The notes under the pieces are model-generated. The model was not told where the DNA came from and ran no database searches. It saw only the letters and a program-made list of their open reading frames with translations. This document shows positions 52,595 to 60,824 of a DNA stretch of 64,000 nucleotides, piece after piece. Position 1 is the stretch's first letter. Every line of letters starts with the position of its first letter. The DNA lies in assembly GCA_026702755.1 (NCBI GenBank), contig JAPPBX010000023.1, forward strand, positions 1-64,000, in the 5' to 3' direction. The position numbers and the translations under genes are program-made. The stretch is from Candidatus Poribacteria bacterium (lineage in GTDB: Bacteria > Poribacteria > WGA-4E > WGA-3G).

Positions 52595-53503
52595 TTACTG
52601 CTCTTGACGGATACCTTTAATGACTAAATCGGCAATCAGATTCACCACAAACGTGATGGTGAAAAGCAGAATACCGATGATAAAGAGGACTTGATAGTGT
52701 TCGTCGCCCCTCGCGACTTCGCCTAATTCGGCGGCGATTGTTGCTGTAAGCGTGCGAATCCAAGAGAGGGGTCCTGACGGAATGTTCACGGAGTGTCCGG
52801 TTGCCATAAGCACCGCCATCGTTTCACCGATAGAGCGTGCAGCACCGAGCAGTACCGCTGCGAGTAATCCGTTTTTCGCTGCGGGTAGGAGCACACGGTA
52901 AACCACCTGCCATCGGGTCGCGCCGAGTGCTTCCGCCGCTTCACGATAGGAATCTGGTACGGCTTTTAGCGCGTCTTCCGCTATAGAGACGATGATAGGC
53001 ACACTCATTAATGCCAACATGATGCCACCATTGAGCATTGTTAAACCAATCGGAGCGTTGAACACTGTGATAATCAATTGATTCATCAAGGTCAGTCCGA
53101 TGAATCCCCATACAACAGAAGGGATGGCGGCGAGCAATTCGATGACGATCTTAAAAGTTTCTCTCAGTTTTGGGCTACAGAACTCCGATACAAAGATTGC
53201 CGCCCCAAGTCCAAATGGAACAGCGATACACATCGCTAAGACAGTGACGCTAAAGGTTCCGACAATCAAAGCGAAGGCACCATATCGTTTATTGTTCAGT
53301 GAGGTTGGCTGCCACTCTACGCTTGTTAGAAACTGTCCGAGATCTAAACCCTTGAAAAGGAAACCGGCTCCCTCCCGGAACACGAAGAAGAAGATACCGA
53401 ATACAAAAATGATTGAGCTAATGCCACATAGGCGGATAAACAATTCAATCGCGGTCTCGGAAAACGGCAGATTCGCCCTGCTTTTTTTGCGTAGGATGTT
53501 CAT
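52595..53503 (-). CDS. pstC: Phosphate ABC transporter permease PstC
   Basis: The 302-residue membrane protein has PstC features: GTFSVTVLAMCIAVPFGLGAAIFVSEFCSPKLRETFKIVIELLAAIPSVVWGFIGL, SYREAAEALGATRWQVVYRVLLPAAKNGLLAAVLLGAARSIGETMAVLMATGHS. GEMA-type GETMAV and EAA loops are intact. It starts eight bases after pstS. Confidence 0.95.
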   Translation of the reverse strand: MNILRKKSRANLPFSETAIELFIRLCGISSIIFVFGIFFFVFREGAGFLFKGLDLGQFLTSVEWQPTSLNNKRYGAFALIVGTFSVTVLAMCIAVPFGLGAAIFVSEFCSPKLRETFKIVIELLAAIPSVVWGFIGLTLMNQLIITVFNAPIGLTMLNGGIMLALMSVPIIVSIAEDALKAVPDSYREAAEALGATRWQVVYRVLLPAAKNGLLAAVLLGAARSIGETMAVLMATGHSVNIPSGPLSWIRTLTATIAAELGEVARGDEHYQVLFIIGILLFTITFVVNLIADLVIKGIRQEQ

Positions 53504-53511
53504 ATTTGTTG

Positions 53512-54432
53512 TTACTTATTTTCTAACGGTACAAAGCCGAGTTTCTCAACGATCTTTTGCCCTTCTGCTGACAAAATCCAGTCGAGATACATTTTTATTT
53601 CTCCTGCCGGTTCACCGAGGGAATACATGTACAGTGGACGCGCGATAGGGTAGGTTTTGGCAAGGACATTTTCAAGAGTCGGGGGATAGTAAGGCGAATC
53701 CGAATCGGCGGCAACCTCTAACATTTTTACGTGGGAGGTTGCATACCCCATCCCGCTGTAGCCGATCGCACATGGTGTCCTTCCAACAACTTCTACGACA
53801 TCTTTAGAGCCGTGTAGATCCAAGGAACCGATGCCAAAATCACGGCTTTTGCCGAGAAGTGCCTCTCGGAAATAGAAATAGGTGCCCGAATTAGATTGGC
53901 GACTGATACGGATAATTTTGTCGCTTGGACATCTGCTATGCGAGATACCGAGATCGCTCCACTTGGTTATTGTACCGTTCTCGCCATAAATTTCGGCGAG
54001 TTGCGTAATCGTAATTTTGTCAATGGGGGTATCTTGATGAACATAGACTGCAAGGGCATCGTAGCCGACAATGAATTCCTGCGGGACTTTACCGGTGTTT
54101 TGCGTTGCGAGTTCTAACTCTTTCGGTTTGATTTGGCGACTGCAGTTCGCAATGTCTACCGTGCCATTGATGAGTGCAGCAACACCTGTCCCGGAACCAC
54201 CACCTGACACCTCTACGGATGCTGTACTACTGACACCCGTGTACTTTTCTGCCCATGCTTGTGCCAAATTCACCATCGTATCCGAGCCTTTGTTTTTAAT
54301 GGTGAATTGTGCCCCTTCTGCCTTTGCAACGCTTGCATCATCCTTAGGTGAACAACCCTTCATGACGAAGCCGCATACTAATACGACAAAAAGGCACAGC
54401 GTCATATAACCGATCTGACCGTTTATTCGCAT
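53512..54432 (-). CDS. pstS: Phosphate-binding lipoprotein PstS
   Basis: The ATG at 54432 after AGGAGAGG gives 306 residues with a lipoprotein-like signal (LCLFVVLVCGFVMKGC, C27). Phosphate-binding loops are KGSDTMVNLAQAW, VSGGGSGTGVAALINGTVDIANCSRQIK and ISRQSNSGTYFYF; GFVPLE closes the protein. PstS captures inorganic phosphate outside the inner membrane and delivers it to PstCA. It is the first gene of the pst operon and is divergent from the M32 carboxypeptidase. Confidence 0.94.
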   Translation of the reverse strand: MRINGQIGYMTLCLFVVLVCGFVMKGCSPKDDASVAKAEGAQFTIKNKGSDTMVNLAQAWAEKYTGVSSTASVEVSGGGSGTGVAALINGTVDIANCSRQIKPKELELATQNTGKVPQEFIVGYDALAVYVHQDTPIDKITITQLAEIYGENGTITKWSDLGISHSRCPSDKIIRISRQSNSGTYFYFREALLGKSRDFGIGSLDLHGSKDVVEVVGRTPCAIGYSGMGYATSHVKMLEVAADSDSPYYPPTLENVLAKTYPIARPLYMYSLGEPAGEIKMYLDWILSAEGQKIVEKLGFVPLENK

Positions 54433-54464
54433 CAATCTACCTCTCCTACCGAATTCTAACCTAA

Positions 54465-54499
54465 ATTATAACACCCAATTGTTACGAAAATAAGACAAA
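54465..54499 (-). promoter_or_regulatory. pstS promoter with a Pho-box-like sequence
   Basis: On the minus strand TATAAT (54465-54470) lies about 30 bases before the pstS start. No good -35 is present 17 bases upstream; instead TTGTCTTATTTTCGTAACA (54480-54499) shows two imperfect CTGTCAT-like halves at the spacing and position of a PhoB site. Confidence 0.4.
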
Positions 54500-54547
54500 A
54501 TTCGGAATTTTATCAATTCACTATCAAATGTTCGCGAGATTTCACCG

Positions 54548-54576
54548 TTGATTTTTGGAGTCGGCTGTGTTAGAAT
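54548..54576 (+). promoter_or_regulatory. Sigma-70-type promoter of the M32 carboxypeptidase gene
   Basis: TTGATT (54548-54553) and TAGAAT (54571-54576) are 17 bases apart, 71 bases before the GTG start. Confidence 0.55.
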
Positions 54577-54646
54577 TGTGGAACGGATTTTATCGGAACA
54601 TACACGCATCAAATATACTGTAACGCAACAGAATAGGGGAGATATT

Positions 54647-56152
54647 GTGCAATCCAAATTTCAAGAACTCAAAGCTCGCCTGCTTGAGGCGAATGATATA
54701 TCGTCCGCCGCTGGACTGCTCTATTGGGATCAATCTACCTACATGCCACCCGGCGGAGCCACTGCCCGTGCCCGTCAAAGTGCTACGCTGCGTCGGTTAT
54801 CGCACGAAAAATTAACAGACCCAGCCATCGGAAAATTGCTTGACGCTTTAGAACCTTACGAAAAAAGTCTCGCCTACGATTCGGACGATGCGAGTTTCCT
54901 CCGTGTTACGCGTAGAGATTACGAACTTTCAACGAAAATTCCCGCTGAATTCATGGCGGAGGTAACGAACCATACATCGGAATCCTATCAGGTGTGGACT
55001 GAAGCACGTCCGGCAAACGACTTTGCGCGGGTGCGTCCCTATCTGGAGAAAACACTGGCGTATAGCCGACAAGCTGCTGACTTCTTTCCGGGATATGACC
55101 ACATCGCAGACCCGCTCATTGAATCCAGCGATTACGGCATGAAGGCGGCGGATGTTCGGAAAGTCTTTGCCGAGCTGCGCCAAGAACTTGTTCCGATTGT
55201 TTCTGCTATCACGTCGCAGGCTCTTGCCGACGATTCGTGTTTGCACCAATACTTTCCTGAAGAGAAACAGTTGGCGTTCGGTTTGGACGTTGCCCAGAAG
55301 TTCGGCTACGATCTGAATCGGGGTCGGCAGGACAAAACGCACCACCCCTTTATGACGAAGTTCTCGCTCGGTGACGTGAGAATCACGACCCGTACAAAAG
55401 AAGATTTTCTCGGCGATGCGTTGTTCAGCACACTGCACGAAACCGGACACGCCTTGTATGAACAGGGGATCCGCATGGACTTAGAAGGCACGCCGCTTGC
55501 TGGTGGTACCTCATCGGGGGTGCATGAGAGTCAATCGAGACTTTGGGAGAATATCGTCGGACGCAGCCGAGGATTTTGGCAACACTTCTATCCGCAACTT
55601 CAAGGTGTTTTTCCTGAGCAGCTCGGTTCTGTTTCCTTAGATACATTTCACCGAGCGATTAATAAAGTAGAGCGTTCCCTCATTAGGACGAATGCGGACG
55701 AGGTTACCTACAACCTGCATGTTATGTTGCGTTTCGATTTCGAGTTGGACCTCTTAGAAGGCAACTTAGAGATTCGAGATTTACCGGATGCGTGGCGTGA
55801 ACGATTTGAAGCCGATTTCGGTATCGTGCCACCGGACGACAAAGACGGTGTTTTACAGGATGTACATTGGTATTTTGGGTTGATTGGTGGTTCATTTCAA
55901 GGCTATACGCTGGGTAATATCTTGGGTGCGCAGTTCTTCTCGGCTGCACGCGAAGCGCATCCTGAAATTCCGTCTGAAATTGAGAATGGTGAGTTCAGTA
56001 CACTCCACGATTGGTTAAAGGCAAACCTTTATCAACACGGGTCGAAGTATACGGCACCGGAAATTGTTGAACGTGCGACCGGAAGTTCGCTGTCGATTGA
56101 ACCCTATATGGCATACCTCCGAACGAAATATGGTGAATTGTATGACTTGTAG
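54647..56152 (+). CDS. M32-family metallocarboxypeptidase (carboxypeptidase Taq type)
   Basis: The GTG at 54647 after AGGGGAG gives 501 residues; the frame from 54548 is inside the promoter. The active site is H264-E-T-G-H268 in STLHETGHALYEQG with E294 in VHESQSRLWENIVGRS as third zinc ligand. GLLYWDQSTYMPPGG near the start and NLHVMLRFDFELDLLEG are M32 features. The enzyme removes C-terminal amino acids from peptides in the cytoplasm. Length matches the family. Confidence 0.94.
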   Translation: MQSKFQELKARLLEANDISSAAGLLYWDQSTYMPPGGATARARQSATLRRLSHEKLTDPAIGKLLDALEPYEKSLAYDSDDASFLRVTRRDYELSTKIPAEFMAEVTNHTSESYQVWTEARPANDFARVRPYLEKTLAYSRQAADFFPGYDHIADPLIESSDYGMKAADVRKVFAELRQELVPIVSAITSQALADDSCLHQYFPEEKQLAFGLDVAQKFGYDLNRGRQDKTHHPFMTKFSLGDVRITTRTKEDFLGDALFSTLHETGHALYEQGIRMDLEGTPLAGGTSSGVHESQSRLWENIVGRSRGFWQHFYPQLQGVFPEQLGSVSLDTFHRAINKVERSLIRTNADEVTYNLHVMLRFDFELDLLEGNLEIRDLPDAWRERFEADFGIVPPDDKDGVLQDVHWYFGLIGGSFQGYTLGNILGAQFFSAAREAHPEIPSEIENGEFSTLHDWLKANLYQHGSKYTAPEIVERATGSSLSIEPYMAYLRTKYGELYDL

Positions 56153-56795
56153 GACTTACACAGGATTCCTTCGTTTATTTGCGGGATTGGAGGGGTTTGA
56201 CTGGGGGGTTGGAAGAGTCTCGCGTGGAAAGTTGGAAGAGGCGGGGGTGCTTCCTCCTTCCATCCTTCCATTCTTCCATTCTTCCATCCCGTTCCTCATT
56301 TTACTCCTCTGTGGCTTTTTGCAAGCCTGTGGTGGACTCAAGTTAATTGACGTTTCCAAAAGTTCCGCCGCGTTGCAACTCACGACGGAACAGCAGCAGG
56401 TGGTTCATCCGAAACTGAAGCTGATCCGCGACATTGTTGAGGATTACGATTTTGAGAAAAAGCAGTTGGAAGTGGATTATCAGGTGTTTCGTGCGGGCAT
56501 GACGGAACGGCGATACAGCCGATACGAGGGCGGATTTACGGATTCGCGAACACGGCGCGAACTGAATGAATTTAGGGACGAGGCACGAAAATTTCTGAAG
56601 CAGCGTGAAATATTTATTGACGAGATTAAAGACTTGATTGAGGAAATCGCTGCGGAACTTACGCCTGAGCAACGCCTTAAATTCGCTGAGTTGAAACTCC
56701 CTAAATTGGAGGTGCCGATGATGCTCCAGCGCGACCCCTACAACGACCTCCGCTATATTCCGAACCATCCGCTTGGTGGCGTGAATGTATTTTAA
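56142..56795 (+). CDS. Putative lipoprotein with helical LTPEQ-type domain; N-terminus built on a repeat
   Basis: A hydrophobic segment (PFLILLLCGFLQAC) with lipobox-like LQAC precedes a charged helical domain (TTEQQQVVHPKLKLIRDIVEDYDFEKKQLEVDYQVF, ...KDLIEEIAAELTPEQRLKFAEL) that resembles Spy/CpxP-like or other LTPEQ periplasmic helices. The start is uncertain: the ATG at 56142 overlaps the end of the M32 gene, with TTG 56232 or GTG 56247 as alternatives. The DNA from 56151 to about 56290 resembles the family B repeat left end and its GGAAGAATGG interior, so the signal region was partly formed from repeat sequence. It is four bases before the beta-helix gene. Confidence 0.6.
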   Translation: MTCRTYTGFLRLFAGLEGFDWGVGRVSRGKLEEAGVLPPSILPFFHSSIPFLILLLCGFLQACGGLKLIDVSKSSAALQLTTEQQQVVHPKLKLIRDIVEDYDFEKKQLEVDYQVFRAGMTERRYSRYEGGFTDSRTRRELNEFRDEARKFLKQREIFIDEIKDLIEEIAAELTPEQRLKFAELKLPKLEVPMMLQRDPYNDLRYIPNHPLGGVNVF

Positions 56796-56798
56796 AAG

Positions 56799-58127
56799 AT
56801 GGATTATTACGTGAGTTTGCTCGGTGATGATTCTAATGTCGGTACGTCTAAAGCGTCCCCGTGGCGAAGTATTGAACGGGTAAACGGCGCGCAGTTGTTG
56901 TCCGGTGATTCGGTCCGGTTTCACGCCAATCAGACCTTCGTTGGAAATCTCTGTCTGACAGGTGAAGACGAAAATTTAGGGGATCCACCGATAACCGTCG
57001 GTTCCTACGAATCGGGTAGAGCAACTATTGACGCAAGGGACGGCACCGGTTTCCTCGTGAGGAATATGGGAGGTGTCCATCTTATAGGACTCAATTTTGT
57101 CGGTGCTGGCGCGTCAAACAATGCCGGTTCCGGCATTTTGTTTGTCAATACGCTGCTCAAAGCGGTTAAGTTGGCAGATATTCGGATCCATTGTATAGAT
57201 GTCAGCGGTTTCAAGGACTCCGGGATCTGTCTCAAAGCGGAGCCAAAAGATCGGAGTTGGAGCGGGTTTCGCGATGTCAGGATTACGCATACCACGAGTC
57301 ATGACAATGGCGATACAGGGATCAGTTGTATCGGGGCTTGGAATCCGGGGCACGAAGGTTACGCGCATGCTGATTTTTATATCGGCAAGTGTAGTACTTA
57401 CAGAAACGTCGGCATCCCTGGAAAAGAGAGTCATTCAGGGAACGGCATTGTCTTGGCACAAGTCGAGGATGCGCTGATTGAACACTGCCGTGCTTACGAG
57501 AACGGCGGATTAAACGATTATGAGGGCGGTGGACCTGTGGGTATCTGGGCATGGGATGCAAATCGTGTTGTCTTTCAGTTCAACGAATCCCATCACAATC
57601 GTACCGGTAGCAGCAAAGATGGGGGTGGGTTTGATCTGGATGGCGGTGTGCGGAATTCGATTGTTCGGTATAACTATTCGCATGACAATGATGGCCCCGG
57701 GTATCTGTTAGCACAATTCAGTGGTGCTCGAGCATTTTACGGTAATGTGCTCCACCATAACGTGAGTGTGAACGATGGCGGAAAGAACCGTTACGGCGGC
57801 ATTCATCTCTGGTCTACTGGGGCAAGCGGTGGTATCACTGATACAACCTTTCGTGAAAATACAGTCTTCACAGCGCAATCTGCTGATGGGGGTGCCGCTG
57901 CGGTTGATTGTAGGAGTGAGGGAATTCGTAATGTCCGTTTCTATAACAATTGTTTCCAAACCGATGGGCGTGTGGTGATGATCCGTGGTGAGAGTAATCC
58001 AGATGTTCTATTTGAAGGTAATACCTTTGATACAGATTGCAAGTCTCCGAAATTTTCCAAGGATCTCCGTGATTTCACCGAAGCCGCTCGAAAAAGTGAT
58101 CCAGAAACGCCTCCGCCGCTACCTTAA
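56799..58127 (+). CDS. Right-handed parallel beta-helix protein
   Basis: The 442-residue protein begins MDYYVSLLGDDSNVGTSKASPW, the start motif of many pectate-lyase-like proteins that cap the helix (SLLGDDSN..G....PW.SI). Repeated rungs follow: GVHLIGLNFVGAGASNNAGSGILFVNT, VRITHTTSHDNGDTGISCIG, ALIEHCRAYENGG, NRVVFQFNESHHNRTGSSKDGGGFDLDGGVRNSIVRYNYSHDN. No signal peptide is evident, so the upstream lipoprotein gene may matter for export, or the annotated start is internal. Polysaccharide binding or cleavage is the usual role. Its 3' end overlaps the convergent nucleoside hydrolase gene by 53 bases. Confidence 0.82.
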   Translation: MDYYVSLLGDDSNVGTSKASPWRSIERVNGAQLLSGDSVRFHANQTFVGNLCLTGEDENLGDPPITVGSYESGRATIDARDGTGFLVRNMGGVHLIGLNFVGAGASNNAGSGILFVNTLLKAVKLADIRIHCIDVSGFKDSGICLKAEPKDRSWSGFRDVRITHTTSHDNGDTGISCIGAWNPGHEGYAHADFYIGKCSTYRNVGIPGKESHSGNGIVLAQVEDALIEHCRAYENGGLNDYEGGGPVGIWAWDANRVVFQFNESHHNRTGSSKDGGGFDLDGGVRNSIVRYNYSHDNDGPGYLLAQFSGARAFYGNVLHHNVSVNDGGKNRYGGIHLWSTGASGGITDTTFRENTVFTAQSADGGAAAVDCRSEGIRNVRFYNNCFQTDGRVVMIRGESNPDVLFEGNTFDTDCKSPKFSKDLRDFTEAARKSDPETPPPLP

Positions 58128-59037
58128 TGCAGACCTGTGCGTTTGGATCGGAACGTTGGCGTTCAGGACGCAGATCGGCAACTGTCATACCGCTTGTTAA
58201 ATTACCTGTGGTTTCGACTTGTACGTTCGCATCAACACTTTCAAAATAGTCTGGACGTGTAAGTATCCCGATTGGGAGTGCGTCGTGGATATGGAATCCC
58301 CAGAACCCAACGTGCTCGCGGTAAAATTCCATGCAGGCTTGTGTAGCATCCCAGAGGAAGTGCGAAACCGTATCCTCTCTATCCTCAATTTCGGCGTGCA
58401 GCCGTTCACCAGTTAAGACAACTTGGTGCGTCGCATCAAGCGGAACAATATGAATAGGCACACCGAATTGGAAGACCTCATGGGCGGCATGCGGATCGAC
58501 AAAGATATTAAATTCGGCGGTCGTTGTAACATTGCCGTATTCCTCAAACGCACCTCCCATCACGATAATCCTCTGAAGTCGCTGCATCTTGACTGCATCT
58601 TTGCGGATTGCCTTCGCGATATTCGTCAAGGGACCGAGGGCAACAATGATGAGTTCATCTGGGTAGGACGCTGCCATCTCCAGAATAAGGTCAACCCCCG
58701 ATTCTGAAGAAATATCGGTGTTTGCCTGCGCGTAGCGTGGACTGCCGTCGGCATTTCGCAATTGGCTCACATTGCCTAAACCATCTTCACCGTGAACATG
58801 TGCTGCCGTCACGAGGGGATTAACGAGCGGTTGTGCTTCACCTTGAGCGATGCGTGGGAATTCGTCCAAGTCAAGGACACCCAGAATTGTAAGCAGATTT
58901 TGTGTCGCTTGTGTGACCGGGACGTTTCCACAGACGGTCGTTATTGCTGCTATGTGTAATTCGGATGAGCGCATCGCGAAAAGAATTGCGAGTGCGTCGT
59001 CTACACCCGGATCTGTATCGATAAGGATACGTTGCAT
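58075..59037 (-). CDS. Inosine/uridine-preferring nucleoside hydrolase family enzyme
   Basis: From the ATG at 59037 (GAAAGG upstream) the protein is 320 residues. It opens with MQRILIDTDPGVDDALAI, the calcium-binding DTDPGxDDA motif, followed by ITTVCGNVPVTQATQNLL, VALGPLTNIA, IIVMGGAF...NVTTTAEFNIFVDPHAAHEVF and HIHDALPIG with the catalytic His and late Asp. Such enzymes split N-glycosidic bonds of ribonucleosides. The frame to 59154 lacks homology. Convergent with the beta-helix gene. Confidence 0.93.
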   Translation of the reverse strand: MQRILIDTDPGVDDALAILFAMRSSELHIAAITTVCGNVPVTQATQNLLTILGVLDLDEFPRIAQGEAQPLVNPLVTAAHVHGEDGLGNVSQLRNADGSPRYAQANTDISSESGVDLILEMAASYPDELIIVALGPLTNIAKAIRKDAVKMQRLQRIIVMGGAFEEYGNVTTTAEFNIFVDPHAAHEVFQFGVPIHIVPLDATHQVVLTGERLHAEIEDREDTVSHFLWDATQACMEFYREHVGFWGFHIHDALPIGILTRPDYFESVDANVQVETTGNLTSGMTVADLRPERQRSDPNAQVCIKVAAEAFLDHFFERLR

Positions 59038-59173
59038 TGTCTGCCTTTCTATTTTGTGTTTTATTGATTTTACCAAAACAGAACGATTTTGTCCAATTAT
59101 AGAATGCTTTTTCCGATTTGTAGAGCAAACTGTTCGTTTGCAGTACACAGGCACAAACGCAATAAGGTTTAAC

Positions 59174-59274
59174 TATAGTAAAACCGAAAAATAAGAGGGC
59201 ACTTTGGAAAACACAAAACACCTTACCGCCGCTGGCGAGGATTGTATCCTCGCCCTTCCAAAGTGTCTACTATA
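59174..59274. repeat. MITE-like element, family A
   Basis: The copy starts TATAGTAAAACC and continues AAGAGGGCACTTTGGAAAAC, nearly identical to the element at 8888-9005. The core is GCTGGCGAGGAT...ATCCTCGCC. The right end ACTATA (59269-59274) retains only part of the inverted repeat. The remainder of the gap 59038-59406 holds no gene. Confidence 0.75.
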
Positions 59275-59406
59275 AATAGCCATGGATCCTCTCTAACTTT
59301 TCCTTTTTTTTTCTTGAATGATATGCTAAAATGAATTAACCTGTTAACCGAGATGCGGTATATACGTTATACTCACGGTGTAAAACTGAAGTCAAGGAGA
59401 TTCATA

Positions 59407-59994
59407 ATGCTAAATGGGCGGGCGATGTGTCTTGGCGTTCTCTGTGTCTTTTTTATTCCCTCTACGGTGCTGGCACAATCACAGTCATCAACCGAGACAA
59501 TTATTGAGAAGGTATTCCAATCAGAGATCCGAGTCCGCGAACATGTGGATACGAAAGTCGCAGGTATTGAGACAAAAGTTGACAACCTTACTACAACGGT
59601 TGGAAACCTTAGTAAAGATGTAACAGAAAATAAGACGAATATAGAGAACATGCAAGAGGATATACGCGATTTAAAAGGAACAGTGACTTGGATTTGGAGA
59701 GGAATATTAGGAATTTTCGGAACTCTGATACTTTATCTTCTTAAGTCATGGCGGGAAGGTCGAGGTAAAACGGACAGTGTGGGCGTGGTAGATCGCTTAA
59801 CTGAACAAATCACCGAGTTGATCTCAGCACAAGCAGAAAATTCATCCCAAATCACCAGACTCATTTCAGCACAGGCAGCAATTTCAGAGACGAGAGACGT
59901 TTCCGGGCACCCCAAAGTACCAATAGTGGACGAGTTAGACGGGTTAACGGACGACATACAGTCTCAACAGCGTGATAAAGGGGAAAGAGTCTGA
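59407..59994 (+). CDS. Exported coiled-coil membrane protein
   Basis: The ATG at 59407 after AAGGAG gives 195 residues. A signal peptide (AMCLGVLCVFFIPSTVLAQ) is followed by a heptad-rich region about residues 40-95 (VAGIETKVDNLTTTVGNLSKDV, ENKTNIENMQEDIRDLKG), one membrane span (WIWRGILGIFGTLILYLL) and a basic then helical C-terminal part. It overlaps the TPR gene start by one base (TGATG), so the two are coupled. Function unknown. Confidence 0.75.
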   Translation: MLNGRAMCLGVLCVFFIPSTVLAQSQSSTETIIEKVFQSEIRVREHVDTKVAGIETKVDNLTTTVGNLSKDVTENKTNIENMQEDIRDLKGTVTWIWRGILGIFGTLILYLLKSWREGRGKTDSVGVVDRLTEQITELISAQAENSSQITRLISAQAAISETRDVSGHPKVPIVDELDGLTDDIQSQQRDKGERV

Positions 59995-60710
59995 TGGATA
60001 ACACTAAAAATTCAATTGAGTCCCCTACATCCGCAGAAGACTACGTTGATAGGGGTAATGAGTTTTACAATCAAGGCGATTATCAGGCTGCCATTTCTGA
60101 TTATGACGAGGCGATCCGCGTAAACCCTGAATATGCAGTAGCCTACAGCAACCGAGGTGCTGCCAAAAGCGACTTGGGAAAACATTTTGAAGCCATTTCC
60201 GATTACGATCAAGCGATCCGTCTTGATCCTGAATATGTGGAAGCCTACTATAACCGAGGAAATGCCAAGCTTCGACTGGAACACCCTGAGGCTGCTATCC
60301 GTGATTATGATGAGGCAATCCGACTTAACCCTAACCATGCGGAAGCCTACTATAACCGAGGTGCTGCCAAAAGCGACTTGGGAAAACATTTTGAAGCCAT
60401 TTCCGACTATGATGAGGCGATCCGTCTAAACCTTGAATATACGGAAGCCTATAGCAACCGAGGAAACGCCAAGCTTCGACTGAGACACCCCGAAGCTGCT
60501 ATCTCTGATTATGATGAAGCGATCCGTCTTAATCCTAAATATGCGATAGCCTACAACAACCGAGGCTTTGCGAAAAGCAAACTGGGAGACCTTAAAGGTG
60601 CTATCTCCGATTATGATGAAGCACTCCGTCTTGACCCCGAATATGCGACAGCCCGTACCAACCGAGAAAACGCGCAAAGTGAACTTAGAGAACGTGGGGC
60701 AGAAACTTAG
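59994..60710 (+). CDS. Tetratricopeptide-repeat protein with recent internal duplication
   Basis: The 238-residue protein consists of six 34-residue TPRs from about residue 15 on (AEDYVDRGNEFYNQGDYQAAISDYDEAIRVNPEYA and variants). Repeats 2-3 and 4-5 are nearly identical at DNA level at a 204-base offset. There is no signal peptide. The start overlaps the coiled-coil membrane protein gene; the RM enzyme gene follows 114 bases later. A scaffold role is inferred. Confidence 0.88.
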   Translation: MDNTKNSIESPTSAEDYVDRGNEFYNQGDYQAAISDYDEAIRVNPEYAVAYSNRGAAKSDLGKHFEAISDYDQAIRLDPEYVEAYYNRGNAKLRLEHPEAAIRDYDEAIRLNPNHAEAYYNRGAAKSDLGKHFEAISDYDEAIRLNLEYTEAYSNRGNAKLRLRHPEAAISDYDEAIRLNPKYAIAYNNRGFAKSKLGDLKGAISDYDEALRLDPEYATARTNRENAQSELRERGAET

Positions 60711-60824
60711 GTAACCGTCCTTTCATTTCCATCCTGAAAATTCCCGAATCCGATAAATCCCAATTCAGAGAACCAACAGATTCATCTTCAGTGAGCAAAA
60801 AGTTAACACCAAATGGAGAAACCT

